A stretch of DNA of 64,000 nt, from NCBI GenBank assembly GCA_964017185.1, contig OZ024880.1:43661071-43725070 (forward strand), in the 5' to 3' direction. Source of the stretch: Rugalucina vietnamica (taxonomy: Eukaryota; Mollusca; Bivalvia; Lucinida; Lucinidae). The translations under genes were made by a program, and so were the position numbers. The notes beneath the pieces are model-generated. The model was not told where the DNA came from and did no database searches. It was given only the letters and a program-made list of their open reading frames with translations. Positions 31,831 to 42,652 of this stretch are shown piece by piece. Within the stretch, counting starts at the first letter, position 1, and the number at the start of each line of letters is the position of its first letter.

Positions 31831-32597
31831 AAGTCGAACGCTGTTGTCATGTACGTATGTTAGAAACTTGCACGATTACATGACAATGACCCGTTACAGA
31901 TGCCCTAGATTGACACCCTATACATTTTGGGTCATGAACTTAACAAAATGCATTGTCATTTTCTAAAGCTTTAAAAGCAGTGCCAACTAAAAATGAGTAT
32001 TCAACACTCTAATGCTATTTGGGCGATGACAAAATATGATTGCCTAAGCAGTTACTTTTTGGCCTAATACGATTCATTCGATCGACATTTCCAGACACGA
32101 ACCATTACGATATTCTCGGTTGTAACAAAACGCTGGAGAATCATAACTTTAGCATCACCATGACAAAATTACCTCTAACGTGTCTAAACAATACATGTAA
32201 CAACACAGGACATCCTGTGCGTTTGCAACGCCTGATCAGCGCATTTGCTTTCGCTCAGCATGCTGACTATGTATTTTCTATTCCAAATTTTAACATCTTA
32301 ATCGCTGCAGTTAAACATATTGGTCTGACTATTATCTTGTTGGTGACACAAAAATCAGATTGTTGCTAGTCAGAGCTCTTTTCTCCAAAACAGGAAAACT
32401 CAATTTAAATATTGTATGAGATATCCTTCACTATGATATATTTTTCATGAAACTTATTACTTTGATACTATGACATTTAATCACAATTAAGACCAAAACG
32501 AGTCCTCAGTGCATTGGACAATACTGGCGTCCACATTTCTTTTAAGTATGGATGTAATACTCGTATATGTGAGCGCAAAAATATACTTTTCTTAAAT
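31831..32597. other. Non-coding, nothing recognised
   Basis: A 109-codon plus-strand frame (32040-32369) has no motif. A short CGCCTGATCAGCGCATTTGC piece near 32230 resembles one arm of the family B hairpin. Confidence 0.45.
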
Positions 32598-32812
32598 GAG
32601 CCGCCTCGTGGGAAAACCAACAATGTGGTTTCCGAACAGGCCCGACACAAACCAGCCTGTACAGTCACAGAAGATGGTTAGAGGCTGGAAATTTTGGATT
32701 TAGAAAGTAGAGGAATTGTACTATCCGTGTAGCGAAAACAAAGGCGCTGATCAGCTGATCTGCGTCTTTGTTTTCGCCTATGCAGATTGTTGGTTTTCCC
32801 ATGAGGCGGCTC
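32598..32812. mobile_element. Family B MITE with AAAT target duplication
   Basis: Starts GAGCCGCCTCGTGGGAAAAC and ends TTTTCCCATGAGGCGGCTC, flanked by AAAT on both sides (32594-32597, 32813-32816). The hairpin loop is shortened to GCTGATCAGCTGATCTGCG. Confidence 0.92.
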
Positions 32813-32834
32813 AAATGTTATTTTGTCGTCTTTA

Positions 32835-32960
32835 TAGAATAACTGGTGTTTGCCGAGGTATACCTAATTTTCTTATTGTTGATCCAAAACATACATTGTG
32901 GGTACTCGTCAGAACCGCCTCGCCGAGATACAAGGATTATACATTTCAAAGACATGTAAC
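32835..32960 (+). mobile_element. Family A MITE fragment
   Basis: Middle part only: ACTGGTGTTTGCCGAGGTAT, GATCCAAAACATACATTGTG, GTCAGAACCGCCTCGCCGAG, then a jump to ATTATACATTTCAAAGACAT. Both termini are missing or rearranged. Confidence 0.65.
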
Positions 32961-33034
32961 CCCGGTGGTCTCAGTTTATTTTGTCACATCTTGTTAAGCA
33001 CTTTAGGGAATTTATTGTTGCATCACTTAGTGGG

Positions 33035-33132
33035 TTCTAGTAGCCGAAACTCTAAAATGTGTCACAGATATGTGTCACACAATTTCTAGTAGCCGAAACT
33101 CTAAAATGTGTCACAGATATGTGTCACACAAT
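33035..33132 (+). repeat. Perfect two-copy tandem repeat, 49-bp unit
   Basis: Units 33035-33083 and 33084-33132 begin TTCTAGTAGCCGAAACTC and end GTGTCACACAAT. They are identical apart from the last base or two, so recent. No function inferred. Confidence 0.93.
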
Positions 33133-33510
33133 GTCCAAAATGTTAAGTTGATTAGTCTAAATGAACTCATTTTTTTAGTAGACAATTGAGCGAAGTGAAG
33201 TGACTTTTCTGTCGACATTTGCAATTTGTCCAGTTTACATTTTTGCAGCGCTCCCTTAAATGTCAAATCACAATTTTAAAATAGGACAAAAGGGTTTCAT
33301 ATGCAGGAAATAGCAGTCTTGATGTGTTTTCAGAGTACGTCTCTGTATTTCATCACACCATTGTACAATATAGAGATGAATAGTGGAGTAAAGATACTAG
33401 CAGAAGGTCAATTACTGACACATTTGTTTTTAAAATCCCAAAGACACCTGTGGGTAGGAAATTACAACAAAATTTAGCTCATATAAGCCTGGCGCACTTT
33501 TTATGGGACA

Positions 33511-33583
33511 TAAGCAAACAGTATAGCCCCAGATGTGACGCCGCAGAACGCGGCGTCTCATCTGGGGCTATTCTATTTGCTTA
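33511..33583. repeat. Strong inverted repeat (hairpin), 34-bp arms
   Basis: Left arm TAAGCAAACAGTATAGCCCC continuing to GACGCCGC (33511-33544), loop AGAAC, right arm GCGGCGTCTCATCTGGGGCT continuing to TTTGCTTA (33550-33583). A diverged relative lies at about 35495-35570 (GACGTCGCAGAACGCAGTG). Probably the core of a small foldback element. The rest of 33133-33954 shows nothing else recognised. Confidence 0.8.
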
Positions 33584-33954
33584 GAGGAATTTCATCGAAA
33601 AATGGCATACAACTTTAAAATCACACCTGAATCCCCTTAAACTTAGTAGACGCACCAAAATGATAATGTTGGATGAATCTGTTCGTCATTAATGGGATAA
33701 CAACACGCACGATGACTAGCTCTTTCCCAGCAAGGGAGCCATCCGACTGGCATCAACACATACAAAGATGAAAACTTGAGCACAACAGGCGATATTCAAC
33801 AGGCAACAAAAAATTAAAACCCAGCAGAACGATACTGGAATTGCCAGTAAGAAATTTCTGGAGGGCTTAAATCGATTGTAAAGCGGCTCAAATCCTTTAG
33901 TCTGATGTGATTGAAAAAAAGATTTTTCTGTTCTAACTGCAGCTTTAAGGAAGC

Positions 33955-34218
33955 CATCATGAAAACATGTCCGTGCAGTGTATACTACATTGAACCCCAC
34001 TTTTATATAGTAAAACTGGGGTATGCAGGGGTATACCTATTTTTCTTATTTTAGATTGTGGGTACTCGTTAGAGCCTCCTCGCCGAGGCGGTTCTAACGT
34101 GTACCCACAATCTATTTTTTGAATAAAAATAAGAAAAATATCAAAAATTTTCTACTGAAAATTTTCAATTTTTACAACATAAAATTTCTGTATATTGCAT
34201 GGGCGTGTTTTCGTAATG
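33955..34218 (+). mobile_element. Family A MITE
   Basis: Starts CATCATGAAAACATGTCC, has centre GTTAGAGCCTCCTCGCCGAG, and ends GTGTTTTCGTAATG. About 15 bp of the left palindrome arm is deleted. Confidence 0.9.
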
Positions 34219-34239
34219 ATTACAGAAATCAGCAATTAC

Positions 34240-34471
34240 GCCGCCTCATGGGAAAACCAACAATCTGCAAAGGCGAAAACAAAGACGCAGATCAGCTTCG
34301 CGGTAACCGCGAAGCTGATCAGCGCCTTTGTTTTCGCTACTCGGATATTACAATTTCTCCTCTACTTAACTCCAAAATTTCAAGCTTCTAGCTCTTTTCT
34401 GTGCTTGTACAGGCCGGTTTGTGTCGGACCTGTTCGGAAACCACATTGTTGGTTTTCCCACGAGGCGGCTC
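34240..34471. mobile_element. Family B MITE
   Basis: Starts GCCGCCTCATGGGAAAACC and ends TTTTCCCACGAGGCGGCTC. The hairpin GATCAGCTTCGCGGTAACCG and inverse is perfect. Direct repeats AATTACG flank it (34234-34240, 34472-34478). Confidence 0.92.
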
Positions 34472-34545
34472 AATTACGTATGAGTCTGATAATCATTCAC
34501 GTTCATGTCATAACAAATAAATGATTCTTAACTCACCTTACATAT

Positions 34546-34779
34546 GAGCCGCCTCGTGGGAAAACCAACAATGTGGTTTCCGAACAGGTCTGACACAAAC
34601 CGGCCTGAACAGCCACAGCGGCAGGCTAGAAGTTTGAAATTTTGGAGTTAAGTAGAGGAGGAATTGTACTATCCGAGTAGCGAAAACAAAGGCGCTGATC
34701 AGCTTCGCGGTTACCGCGAAGCTGATCTGCGTCTTTGTTTTCGCCTATGCAGATTGTTGGTTTTCCCGTGAGGCGGCTC
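34546..34779. mobile_element. Family B MITE with ATAT target duplication
   Basis: Starts GAGCCGCCTCGTGGGAAAAC and ends TTTTCCCGTGAGGCGGCTC; ATAT on both sides (34542-34545, 34780-34783). It lies 75 bp from the previous copy in opposite internal orientation. Confidence 0.93.
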
Positions 34780-35074
34780 ATATATTTACGATGAACAACA
34801 TAAACGAAATTCATTCCACGATTTCGGTATAGAATTCCCATCATTAGGTTGGATAGTATAACTAAGAACATATGTCCCATTGATTAATTATTGTAGTTTC
34901 CATGTGCTTATCTTTGATTTTCTAGTATAAATATTATGAAAATTCCAGCCTATCTTTCGCTATAAATTAGTTACTTTCAACGATTTTAGGCATAAGTTAC
35001 TTCAAGGGTTAAAACAATAATAACGGACACTTCTGTGCTGCGCATATACATGTACATGTAACGTTTTCTAATCA

Positions 35075-35345
35075 TCATGGTCGTCATCATGATTTATTTG
35101 TTTATCCTTGATGATTCATCATGACTAGTTAGAGATTCACCACGAAAACCGATCAACTAACTTATTGTTTTATTTTGTTTTAATTGTTCTATTGGGAAAT
35201 AGCTGCTTACTCGGCTTACGATATGTTTTCTTACAATAAGTACCTGATTGTTAATTAAGTTTTTTTCCCACCTCGGTTTTTGGAATGGGAATTTCTTTCT
35301 GATTGCGCCATTTCCTGACCATTGCCTACTTTTACCTTTAGCCAC
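35075..35345 (+). repeat. Retroelement 3' tail copy, internally deleted
   Basis: Has TTAGAGATTCACCACG and ACCGATCAACTAAC, jumps to TATTGGGAAATAGCTGCTTA, and ends GACCATTGCCTACTTTTACC. The middle GATCGTTCCAAGG part is missing. 34780-35074 holds nothing else. Confidence 0.75.
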
Positions 35346-35596
35346 TATTTCCCTCGCATAGTTTCTGGTGACTATCTTTTGAGTTAAATTTTGCACAAAG
35401 AGTTACTTACAAAGACTCATATGATGAAAATTTGCTCAAAAAGTTTATGTCCTAAAAAGGCCAATAAATAGTGCTACTAATGGGACATAGGGACACAGAA
35501 AAGTCTCAGGTATGACGTCGCAGAACGCAGTGTCTCATTTGGAACTATTTTGTTTGCTAAGAGAAAGTTTATCCAACAAGAAGTCCAAAAGGCAAA

Positions 35597-36285
35597 GATC
35601 GCTCACCTGAGAGTCAGGAAGTGCAGTCACTGGACAAAAGAAAAGTAGATAGGGCTTCTTCATTATATGGACATGGTGGCCATCTTAGTCATGTGATCTG
35701 GATTTTTATATACATATTGGTTCCCCCTTCCTATGTATGCTTCATATAAAATTTGGCTTTGATTGGCCGAAAAGTTTTAGGAAAAGATGTTTAAATATTA
35801 CGATAACATGCATGTACATGTATATAACCCGGGGATGGGGGCAGATGAGTCCCTATGGTCCTTTTTTTCAGAATAATTAGAATTCAATCCTACTGCCTAT
35901 TTCCTGCAAGATGTTTCCTTTAAATGACATCTTTACAGTTTTCTCCATTCAAATTCATCACAGGATCATTATTTATATATATCTTGTAGTGCTTCAGACA
36001 CCAGTTTCATCGAACTCGGTCCATCGGTTCTGAAGAAGAAGATTTTTGAAAGGTTTTTACCATATATGGGCATTGCGGCCATTTTGGTCATGTGACCTAC
36101 TTTGTTGAAATATTCATTCGTTTCCCCTTCCTATAGATGGTCCATATAAAATTTGGCTTTGATTGGCCATGTGGTTTCAGAGTAGAAGGTCTTTGAAAAA
36201 TGTGGACGCACGTACGGACGGACGGACGCCAGCTCGAATACCATCCTATAAGGTCCACATGAGCCTTTGGCTCAGGTGAGCTAAA
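35597..36285 (+). mobile_element. TIR element with CTCACCTGAG ends, about 690 bp
   Basis: Inverted ends CGCTCACCTGAG and CTCAGGTGAGC. Inside are two diverged direct copies of a unit (ATATAAAATTTGGCTTTGAT, GGTCATGTGA, CCCTTCCTAT) and the short run ACGGACGGACGGACGC near 36220. I have the impression of similar sequences in many mollusc genomes, but cannot verify it. No coding capacity. Confidence 0.75.
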
Positions 36286-36409
36286 TTGAATTAAAGTTCA
36301 AAATCACTACTGACGCCCCTTAAACTTGAAATGGACTCGTCCAATTCATAGGGGTGTGCAATTCCATTCGTCATAAAGGGGTTAAATTCCATTGCAGACA
36401 CTACATATT

Positions 36410-36642
36410 AGCCACCTCATGGGAAAACCAACAATGTGGTTTCCGAACAGGTCTGACACAAACCGGCCTGTACAGCTACAGAAGCAGGCTAGACGCTTGA
36501 AGTTTTGGAGTTAGGTAGAGGAGGAATTGTACTATCCGAGTAGCGAAAACAAAGGCGCTGATCAGCTTCGCGGTTACCGCGAATCTGATCTGCGCCTTTG
36601 TTTTCGCATATGCAGATTGTTGGTTTTCCCATGAGGTGGCTC
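36410..36642. mobile_element. Family B MITE
   Basis: Starts AGCCACCTCATGGGAAAACC and ends TTTTCCCATGAGGTGGCTC. Matching changes in both terminal repeats (CCACC/GGTGG) keep the ends paired. Confidence 0.9.
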
Positions 36643-36788
36643 ATAATATTGACCAGCAGGACTGTTGGCCCTAAATGAACACCTCGTTTATCAATCCAAA
36701 TTAGATTATTTTTCACACATGAGAAGATTCCAGACTCAAGAAGGCACAGGGTGATACGACAATTGAGATTGATTGAGACTACGTATAT

Positions 36789-37022
36789 GCGCCGCCTCAT
36801 GAGAAAACAAACAATTTGTGTAGGCGAAACCAAGGACGCAGATCAGCTTCCCAGTAACTGCGAAGCTGATCAGCGCCTTTGTTTTTGCTACACGGATAGT
36901 ACATTGCCTCTACTTTCTAAATTCAAAATTTCCAGCCCCTAGCCATCTTCTGCGCCTTGTGCAGCTCGGTTTGTGTCGGACCTGTTCGGAAACCACATTG
37001 TCGGTTTACGCATAACGCGGCT
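36789..37022. mobile_element. Family B MITE
   Basis: Starts GCGCCGCCTCATGAGAAAAC and ends GTTTACGCATAACGCGGCT. TATATGCG is found on both sides (36784-36791, 37023-37030), so the target duplication may be up to 8 bp here. Confidence 0.88.
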
Positions 37023-37287
37023 TATATGCGTTAGACCATGAGAAACAAGAACATCAACAACATCTTCCCTAAAGTAAGAAATCTTCAGTTTTCTTTTAGT
37101 ACGCAATTGCATTGCTTTAGCTGATTGTTTCATCTGAGAACGCTAGATAATGTCTGCTGACGTCTTTACAAACACGTGGGCATTTCCTCGAGGTGTTGCA
37201 ATGCTGGCATTGTATTATTATATCCTTTCAGATTTCACGTAAACTCTAGGGAAGGCGAGCAACGACCGCTGTATATTCTTGAATAAC

Positions 37288-37613
37288 CATGGAAAGGTAC
37301 AAGTAGGCAACGATCAGGAAATGGCGCAATCACAAAAAGATTCAAAGAACCAAGGTGGGAAAAAACTAAATACACAAACAGGTACTTGTACCGTGAAAAC
37401 ATATCGTAAGCCGAATGAGCAGCTATTTTCCTAATAGGTGGCCACTCAGTTACCTAAACTTAACTAAAATATGAAAACCTTACATAAGGCGCCAACAGCA
37501 CAAAAAATTTAAACACCAGGACATAAAACAATAAGAACCACCACAGAAGTATCTCCTTGGAACGATCAGTAATGTAAAATTACTGGCGGGTTTAAATCGA
37601 TTTTACAGGAATC
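37288..37613 (-). repeat. Retroelement 3' tail copy
   Basis: Inverse of the 19-kb tail: AAAGGTACAAGTAGGCAACG, CATATCGTAAGCCGAATGAG, AAGGCGCCAACAGCAC, GAACGATCAGTAATG, ACTGGCGGGTTTAAATCGAT. Confidence 0.85.
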
Positions 37614-38752
37614 TAGTTTAGATATCTCTGGTTTAAGTATGACTTAAGGACATGAGCGCGATATATACTGATAAATTATTTAAAGGAACACTTCACTTTT
37701 TCCATATACCGCAACATAAATTCCACCGACATGTACTTTGGTCCAATTTTTTTAGGCTACCCGAAAAATAGTATATAAATTCCCTTCGGAAATTTTTTCT
37801 TGTGCCTGGAAATTGCTGCTTTCACAAATTTTGATTAAGTTTATGACCTGTTCTCCATAGGTCGTTTTTGTAAAATTTGAAGTTTGATAAAAATAGTTTT
37901 TCTGTTAAATATTTTGAGCAGTATATGATAATTTTCAACATAATGTTGCTATTTAGCCAGTGTCCCGGTACGGCCTTTAATATATATACGGAATACCTGT
38001 ATACAAGCAAAGGCAGGGATAAGCTTTTATCCAATGACCAGTCTTTAAATCCGAGATGCATAAATTTTCACCTTAAGTTTGATGTTCACTGCATCTCAAT
38101 AATGCGATATGCTTGTTAAACATGTGTGTGCTAAATGTCAATAATTGCATTTTGTATTTTTGTGGGGTTCATATTCAGCTGTATTGCAATCTCATGTCAG
38201 ATAAAAGAAAACACTACATTGATACTCAGGCTAAATGTCTCAATAAACATTTTTTCAGTCATGACGGGACGACAACACAGAGATGCAGAAAAGCATAATG
38301 CTAGTGCATGTCAACATTTTAGTACGGGCATATGTATACAAATCATATTTCATAATATACTCAGAAGAAAAGTTAAGCAACTGGATATGCAAGTATAATC
38401 CCATTTTGTGAAAGATAATAAATGTATCTCAGTATGTCAGAGAAAACAATGAAAGATTCACGTGTTCTAATTCTAAATTAAACAGAGGTTGTAACATTGT
38501 GGGTTGATCGACCTATTATATATCTCCAAACTGCATCGGAATTTCGCTGAGATTTTTCGGCCTTTTGTTACTGGCAACAATCTCTTTTCCCTGTATCCAT
38601 TAATTAAGGCACAGAGGATGCCATTGTTTGGATAGCTCCAAAACAATGTTTAGCGTGCAACGCCATTAACTGCGTCGAAGTGTGCAATCAACTCTACGTT
38701 TATAAAGTAAAATCACATTCAGTCAGAAATTGCCTTTGTTAAACGACTCCTA
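37614..38752. other. Non-coding, nothing recognised
   Basis: Overlapping open frames of 60-87 codons on both strands (37822-38398) show no motif or consistent codon pattern. Confidence 0.45.
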
Positions 38753-38910
38753 GCATGCGCGGATCCAGAAAATTTTCTCAGTGGGGGTCTAAATTCCCAG
38801 AAGGGGTCTGACGAAAAATTTCAACATGGCAAAAATTAATAATCTGGCAATTCCAGGGGGGGGGGGTCCGGACCGCCTGCCCCCCCCCCCCCCTCTGGAT
38901 CCGTCCATGC
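38753..38910. mobile_element. Short TIR element with facing poly-G and poly-C tracts
   Basis: The ends GCATGCGCGGATCCAGA and TCTGGATCCGTCCATGC form an imperfect TIR of about 17 bp. Inside lie a G run (about 38857-38867), GTCCGGACCGCC and a C run (about 38880-38893), able to pair. 158 bp, non-coding. Confidence 0.7.
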
Positions 38911-39029
38911 ATAGGGAAACGTTATGGAATACATATTGTCACATTTATTGACTAAAGGTTTTCTTCTGTATATATTATTTATATATACTTTAAAAAAAAC
39001 TCTGCGGGTGTCTGACAACCCATGTTGGA

Positions 39030-39625
39030 AAAGGTTCATGCCAATATTCAGCGTTTCATCACCAACAAAACAATTAAAATCACAACACAAGTATCGCAAT
39101 AGAACGATCAGTAATATAAAACTACTGGCGGGTTTATATCGATTTTGTATGGCCATAACAGCAAATCAGCGTCTGCTGTGGTTCACATGTAATTTAGTTC
39201 TTCGGTCCCCGTGGTGAATCTCTAACCAGTCAATGAATCATCAGGGGAAAACAAATTAATCATAATAAACACCATGATGAATCAAAAACGAGGACTCACA
39301 GATACAATAAGCTGCCCGGCGATGGAGATCCCTGAGCGCCAAACAACATCACTGAAAATCCGGAGCAGTTGAACCCCGGTGGACCAAGCGACAGACAAGA
39401 AGTTCCCACCCCAACCAACTTAAAGGAATAGCTTTAAGTCGGGGCCATCATAGAGTCTGACGCCCGACCCGCCGACGTGCAATTACAGAAGGCAGCATAG
39501 TTATCAACAATGATTGGGTTAAAACTAAGCATGCAGACTGTTGTATAACATATATATTATATCCTACACGTTTGTAACGCCCTCATGTAAAAGCGTCTTT
39601 AACCCAAAATTAAACTTGGAAAGTA
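39030..39625 (-). pseudogene. Retroelement ORF end and 3' tail, degenerate
   Basis: On the minus strand: a fragment encoding ELLSKFNFGLKTLLHEG (39625-39570), then after a deletion the C-terminus through GCCTTCTGTAATTGCACG to a TAA at about 39435, then the shared tail (GAGATTCACCACGGGGACCG, GATCGTTCTATTGCGATACT). Homologous to 18280-19000. Frameshifts and deletions make it non-functional. Confidence 0.7.
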
Positions 39626-39639
39626 ATTCATAGAAAGGT

Positions 39640-40320
39640 ACAAGTAGGCAACGATCAGGAAAAGGCGCAATCAGAAAAAGATTAGGAAAAGGCGCAATCA
39701 CAAAAAGATTCCCACTCCAAAAACCAAGGCGGGAAAAAATCAAACTAACAATAAGGCACTTATACCATGAAAACATTTCGTAAGCCGAATGAGTAGCTAT
39801 TTTCCCAATAGGTGGCCACTCAGTTACCTAAACTTAACTAAAATATGATAACGTACATAAGGCGCCAACGGCACAAAAATTTAAAACACCAAGACATAAA
39901 ACAATAAGAACCACCACAGAAGTATCGCCTTGGAACGATCAGTAATATAAAATTATTGGCGGGCTTAAACCGGTTTTACAGGATCCTAACCTCACCCTCA
40001 GCTTCTGCAGTGGTTCATAACATTTAGTTAGTTGTTCGGTCCTTGTAGAGTCCATTATTAAGTTTACAAAATGTTTTTCTACGTTTATGATACCGATATC
40101 CCTGCTGGAGAAGTCTGGTTCAGTAACATGATTGCAAACTCTAGCAAGCCTAATAAGTTGCGAAATGTAAACACCTAAGGAAGCACGGCGAGGAACGCCA
40201 CCATCCAAAAACGGAAACTTTAATATGTCAAAATCAAAGTCATCGCGCTTATCATAAATTTTACATTTAATGTTTTCTAAAATGTGCAAACTTTATAAGT
40301 GTAGTAGAGAAAACGAAAAA
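39640..40320 (-). pseudogene. Second retroelement fragment joined to a 3' tail
   Basis: The minus strand encodes KCKIYDKRDDFDFDILKFPF and GVYISQLIRLARVCNHVTE (about 40270-40130), matching the 18.0-kb remnant, then loses frame near 40100. It then runs into the shared 3' tail, which ends at about 39640 with GCCTACTTGTACCTTTC. Directly beyond, the ORF resumes in the previous feature, so a tail copy appears to lie inside the ORF. Confidence 0.7.
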
Positions 40321-40392
40321 ACCATCTGAAACTATAGTAGCGGAAGGACGAATGTACGAAACTTACAACCACCGAGCAAAGGATCATGTGGA

Positions 40393-40750
40393 GTCCACTG
40401 CAGAAGCTGAGGGTGAGGTAATGGCTATGTAAAATCGATTTAAGCCCGCCAGTAATTTTATATTACTGATCGTTCCAAGGCGATACTTCTGTGGTGGTTC
40501 TTTCGTTTCATGTCTTTGTCTTTAACTTTTTGTGCTGTTGGCGCCTTATGTATGTTTTCATATTTTTAGTGAAGTTTAGGTAACTGAGTGGGCACCTATT
40601 GGAAAAATAGCTGCCCATTCGGCTTACTATATATTTTGATGGTATAAGTACCTGATTGTTAATTTAGTTTTTTACCATCTCGGTTTTTGGAGTGAGAATC
40701 TTTTTCTGATTGCGCTTTTTCCTGATCTTTGCCTTATTGTACCTTTCCGT
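40393..40750 (+). repeat. Retroelement 3' tail copy, opposite strand
   Basis: CACTGCAGAAGCTGAGGGTG, GATCGTTCCAAGGCGATACT, GGCGCCTTATGTATGTTTTC, GATCTTTGCCTTATTGTACC. With the minus-strand tail at 39640-40020 it forms a long inverted repeat around the ORF fragment. Confidence 0.85.
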
Positions 40751-40882
40751 GAGAAAAATACACAATAACACCGCGCAGGTGTCACTTACACTTCGTGTTA
40801 TGAATCAAAAATATTCACAAGGACGAAAATAATTTCAAAATGGAACAAAGTCAATGACGCCACTATAACGCTAAATATATAT

Positions 40883-41070
40883 GAGCCACCGCTTAAGAAA
40901 ATCAACAATCTGCATATGCGAAGCCAAAACCGCAGATCAGCTGTGTAGTAACTTTACAGCTGATCAGCGTTATTGTTTCAAGTTTCAAGCCCGAATGTGT
41001 GATTGTGCTGGTCGGTTTGTGTCAGATCTGGTCGGAAACCAAGTTTTTGGTTTTCACACGCAAATGCCCA
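40883..41070. mobile_element. Family B MITE, degenerate
   Basis: Starts GAGCCACCGCTTAAGAAAAT, has hairpin GCAGATCAGCTGTGTAGTAA and a shortened second arm, then TTTGTGTCAGATCTGGTCGG and TTTTTGGTTTTCACACG. The terminus is mutated. Confidence 0.75.
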
Positions 41071-41245
41071 TATGGCACGTTACAGATCACTTTGTACGCA
41101 TGCCCAGCATGTATGATCCAGAATTAGCCAGTGCGCTCAGCGTGAGATTATTGTGTTTATGGTAGAATGGCAGCATGTGGAGATTATTAACATATCAACG
41201 TCGTTTGAATGCACTTGGTCACCGAGACACATACTTTACTTTTTG

Positions 41246-41465
41246 ATTGCGTCATTAGAAAACCGGATGTTTCCCTGTGCGAAAACAAAGACGCATATCC
41301 GCTGTGCAGTTACTGTTCGGTGCTTTTTTGCTACGAAGATAGTACACTACTATTTCTTCTTAAACCGTAAATTTGTTTATTCTACCCTTCTTCTGTGACT
41401 ATTTAGGCGAGTTTGTATAGGACCTGGTCTGAACCCCGAAGATCGGTTTTCTCGCGACGCGGCTC
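41246..41465. mobile_element. Family B MITE, degenerate
   Basis: GCGTCATTAGAAAACCGG at the left, a decayed hairpin (GCGAAAACAAAGACGCATAT), and TCGGTTTTCTCGCGACGCGGCTC at the right (read in two parts). Confidence 0.7.
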
Positions 41466-41689
41466 TATTGACTTTGTCCCACCATCTGTTACCCACATAG
41501 ATACAAAGTGAAAACACACCTTTATTTCTGGAAAAAATGTCTGATATTTCAAACAGGCAAGATATGTACTATTTCTCGGAAAATGTTGTTAATCACCATA
41601 TAAGGTGTGAAAACCATGCTGTAATTACAAAGGTTGCCAAACGGTACCACTGTTCCAGTGAATGAACCCTGAATAAGAAGAAAATTGCT

Positions 41690-41943
41690 CATCAAGAAAA
41701 CATGTCCGTGCAATGATACCCCCTTAAACCTCACTTTAATATAGTTATATAGTATGCAGGGATATACATAAGTTTCTATTTTTTGGTCCAAAACATAGAT
41801 TGTGGTTACTCGTTAGAACCGCCATGGCAAAGCGGTTCTAACGTGCACTCACAATCTATCATATCAACAATTTTATGATGAAATTTTCCATTTTTAGAGC
41901 TGAAAAATGTATATGTATATTGCATGGGCAAGTTTTCGTAATG
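41690..41943 (+). mobile_element. Family A MITE
   Basis: Starts CATCAAGAAAACATGTCC, has centre GTTAGAACCGCCATGGCAAA, and ends AAGTTTTCGTAATG. Some of the right arm (the GAGCAAAAATAAG block) is lost. Confidence 0.88.
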
Positions 41944-42652
41944 TAAAGATAGCGATGGATGCTTTTGAACTTCCGAGAGTGAAAGTGTCAGAAAACCAAA
42001 CCGGTTTGAACGAAATTGAGAAGTCTGACATCAAACCCATACAGGTTACGGACATACATGTAAAAAGATTCTGTTTTATCATGATGAAATAACACATCTA
42101 CCAGTTGTAATATTGGTTCGTTTCTAAATTATGCGTCGAGGCCGTTACAGCAGAGTAACAAAGACAAGCTGGCTGCACATTTGAAACTTCCCTGCTAATA
42201 CAAATTGAAACATTCAATTTCTACTCGGTTGTGTTCTATAACAGAATGCAATTACACTTGTATTATGTAAATGCCCAAGCACCTCCAGTGTGCCTAAACG
42301 GAATCATGTCTAGACCGTGGAAGACACTTTTCTATCAAAACCTGCTTCTGGTTTATGATAACGGAGCCATACACTAGCTTTTGCATCCATGTGCCCGATA
42401 AGAACACTTAACAACCCTCTATGCATATCACCCTCTATGCATATCTGGTCGAAAAAATTCTTAATTTATAGACAGTCCGTATGCACCGCGACAAAGCTTG
42501 TAAATCAAAGCAAATGCGTTCTTGCGATGACGCAAAGCACAGTCTTCATATTAGTATCTATCCAGTTATACTGTATCAACTTTCGCATCTTTAAGGTTAT
42601 TTCTTTGTAACGAACGGCGGATGAGGGCCAGAATAACAATGCTCGCTTAAAG
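41944..42652. other. Non-coding, nothing recognised
   Basis: Short frames on both strands overlap each other. A nearby direct repeat CCCTCTATGCATATC occurs twice at 42415-42444. Confidence 0.45.
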
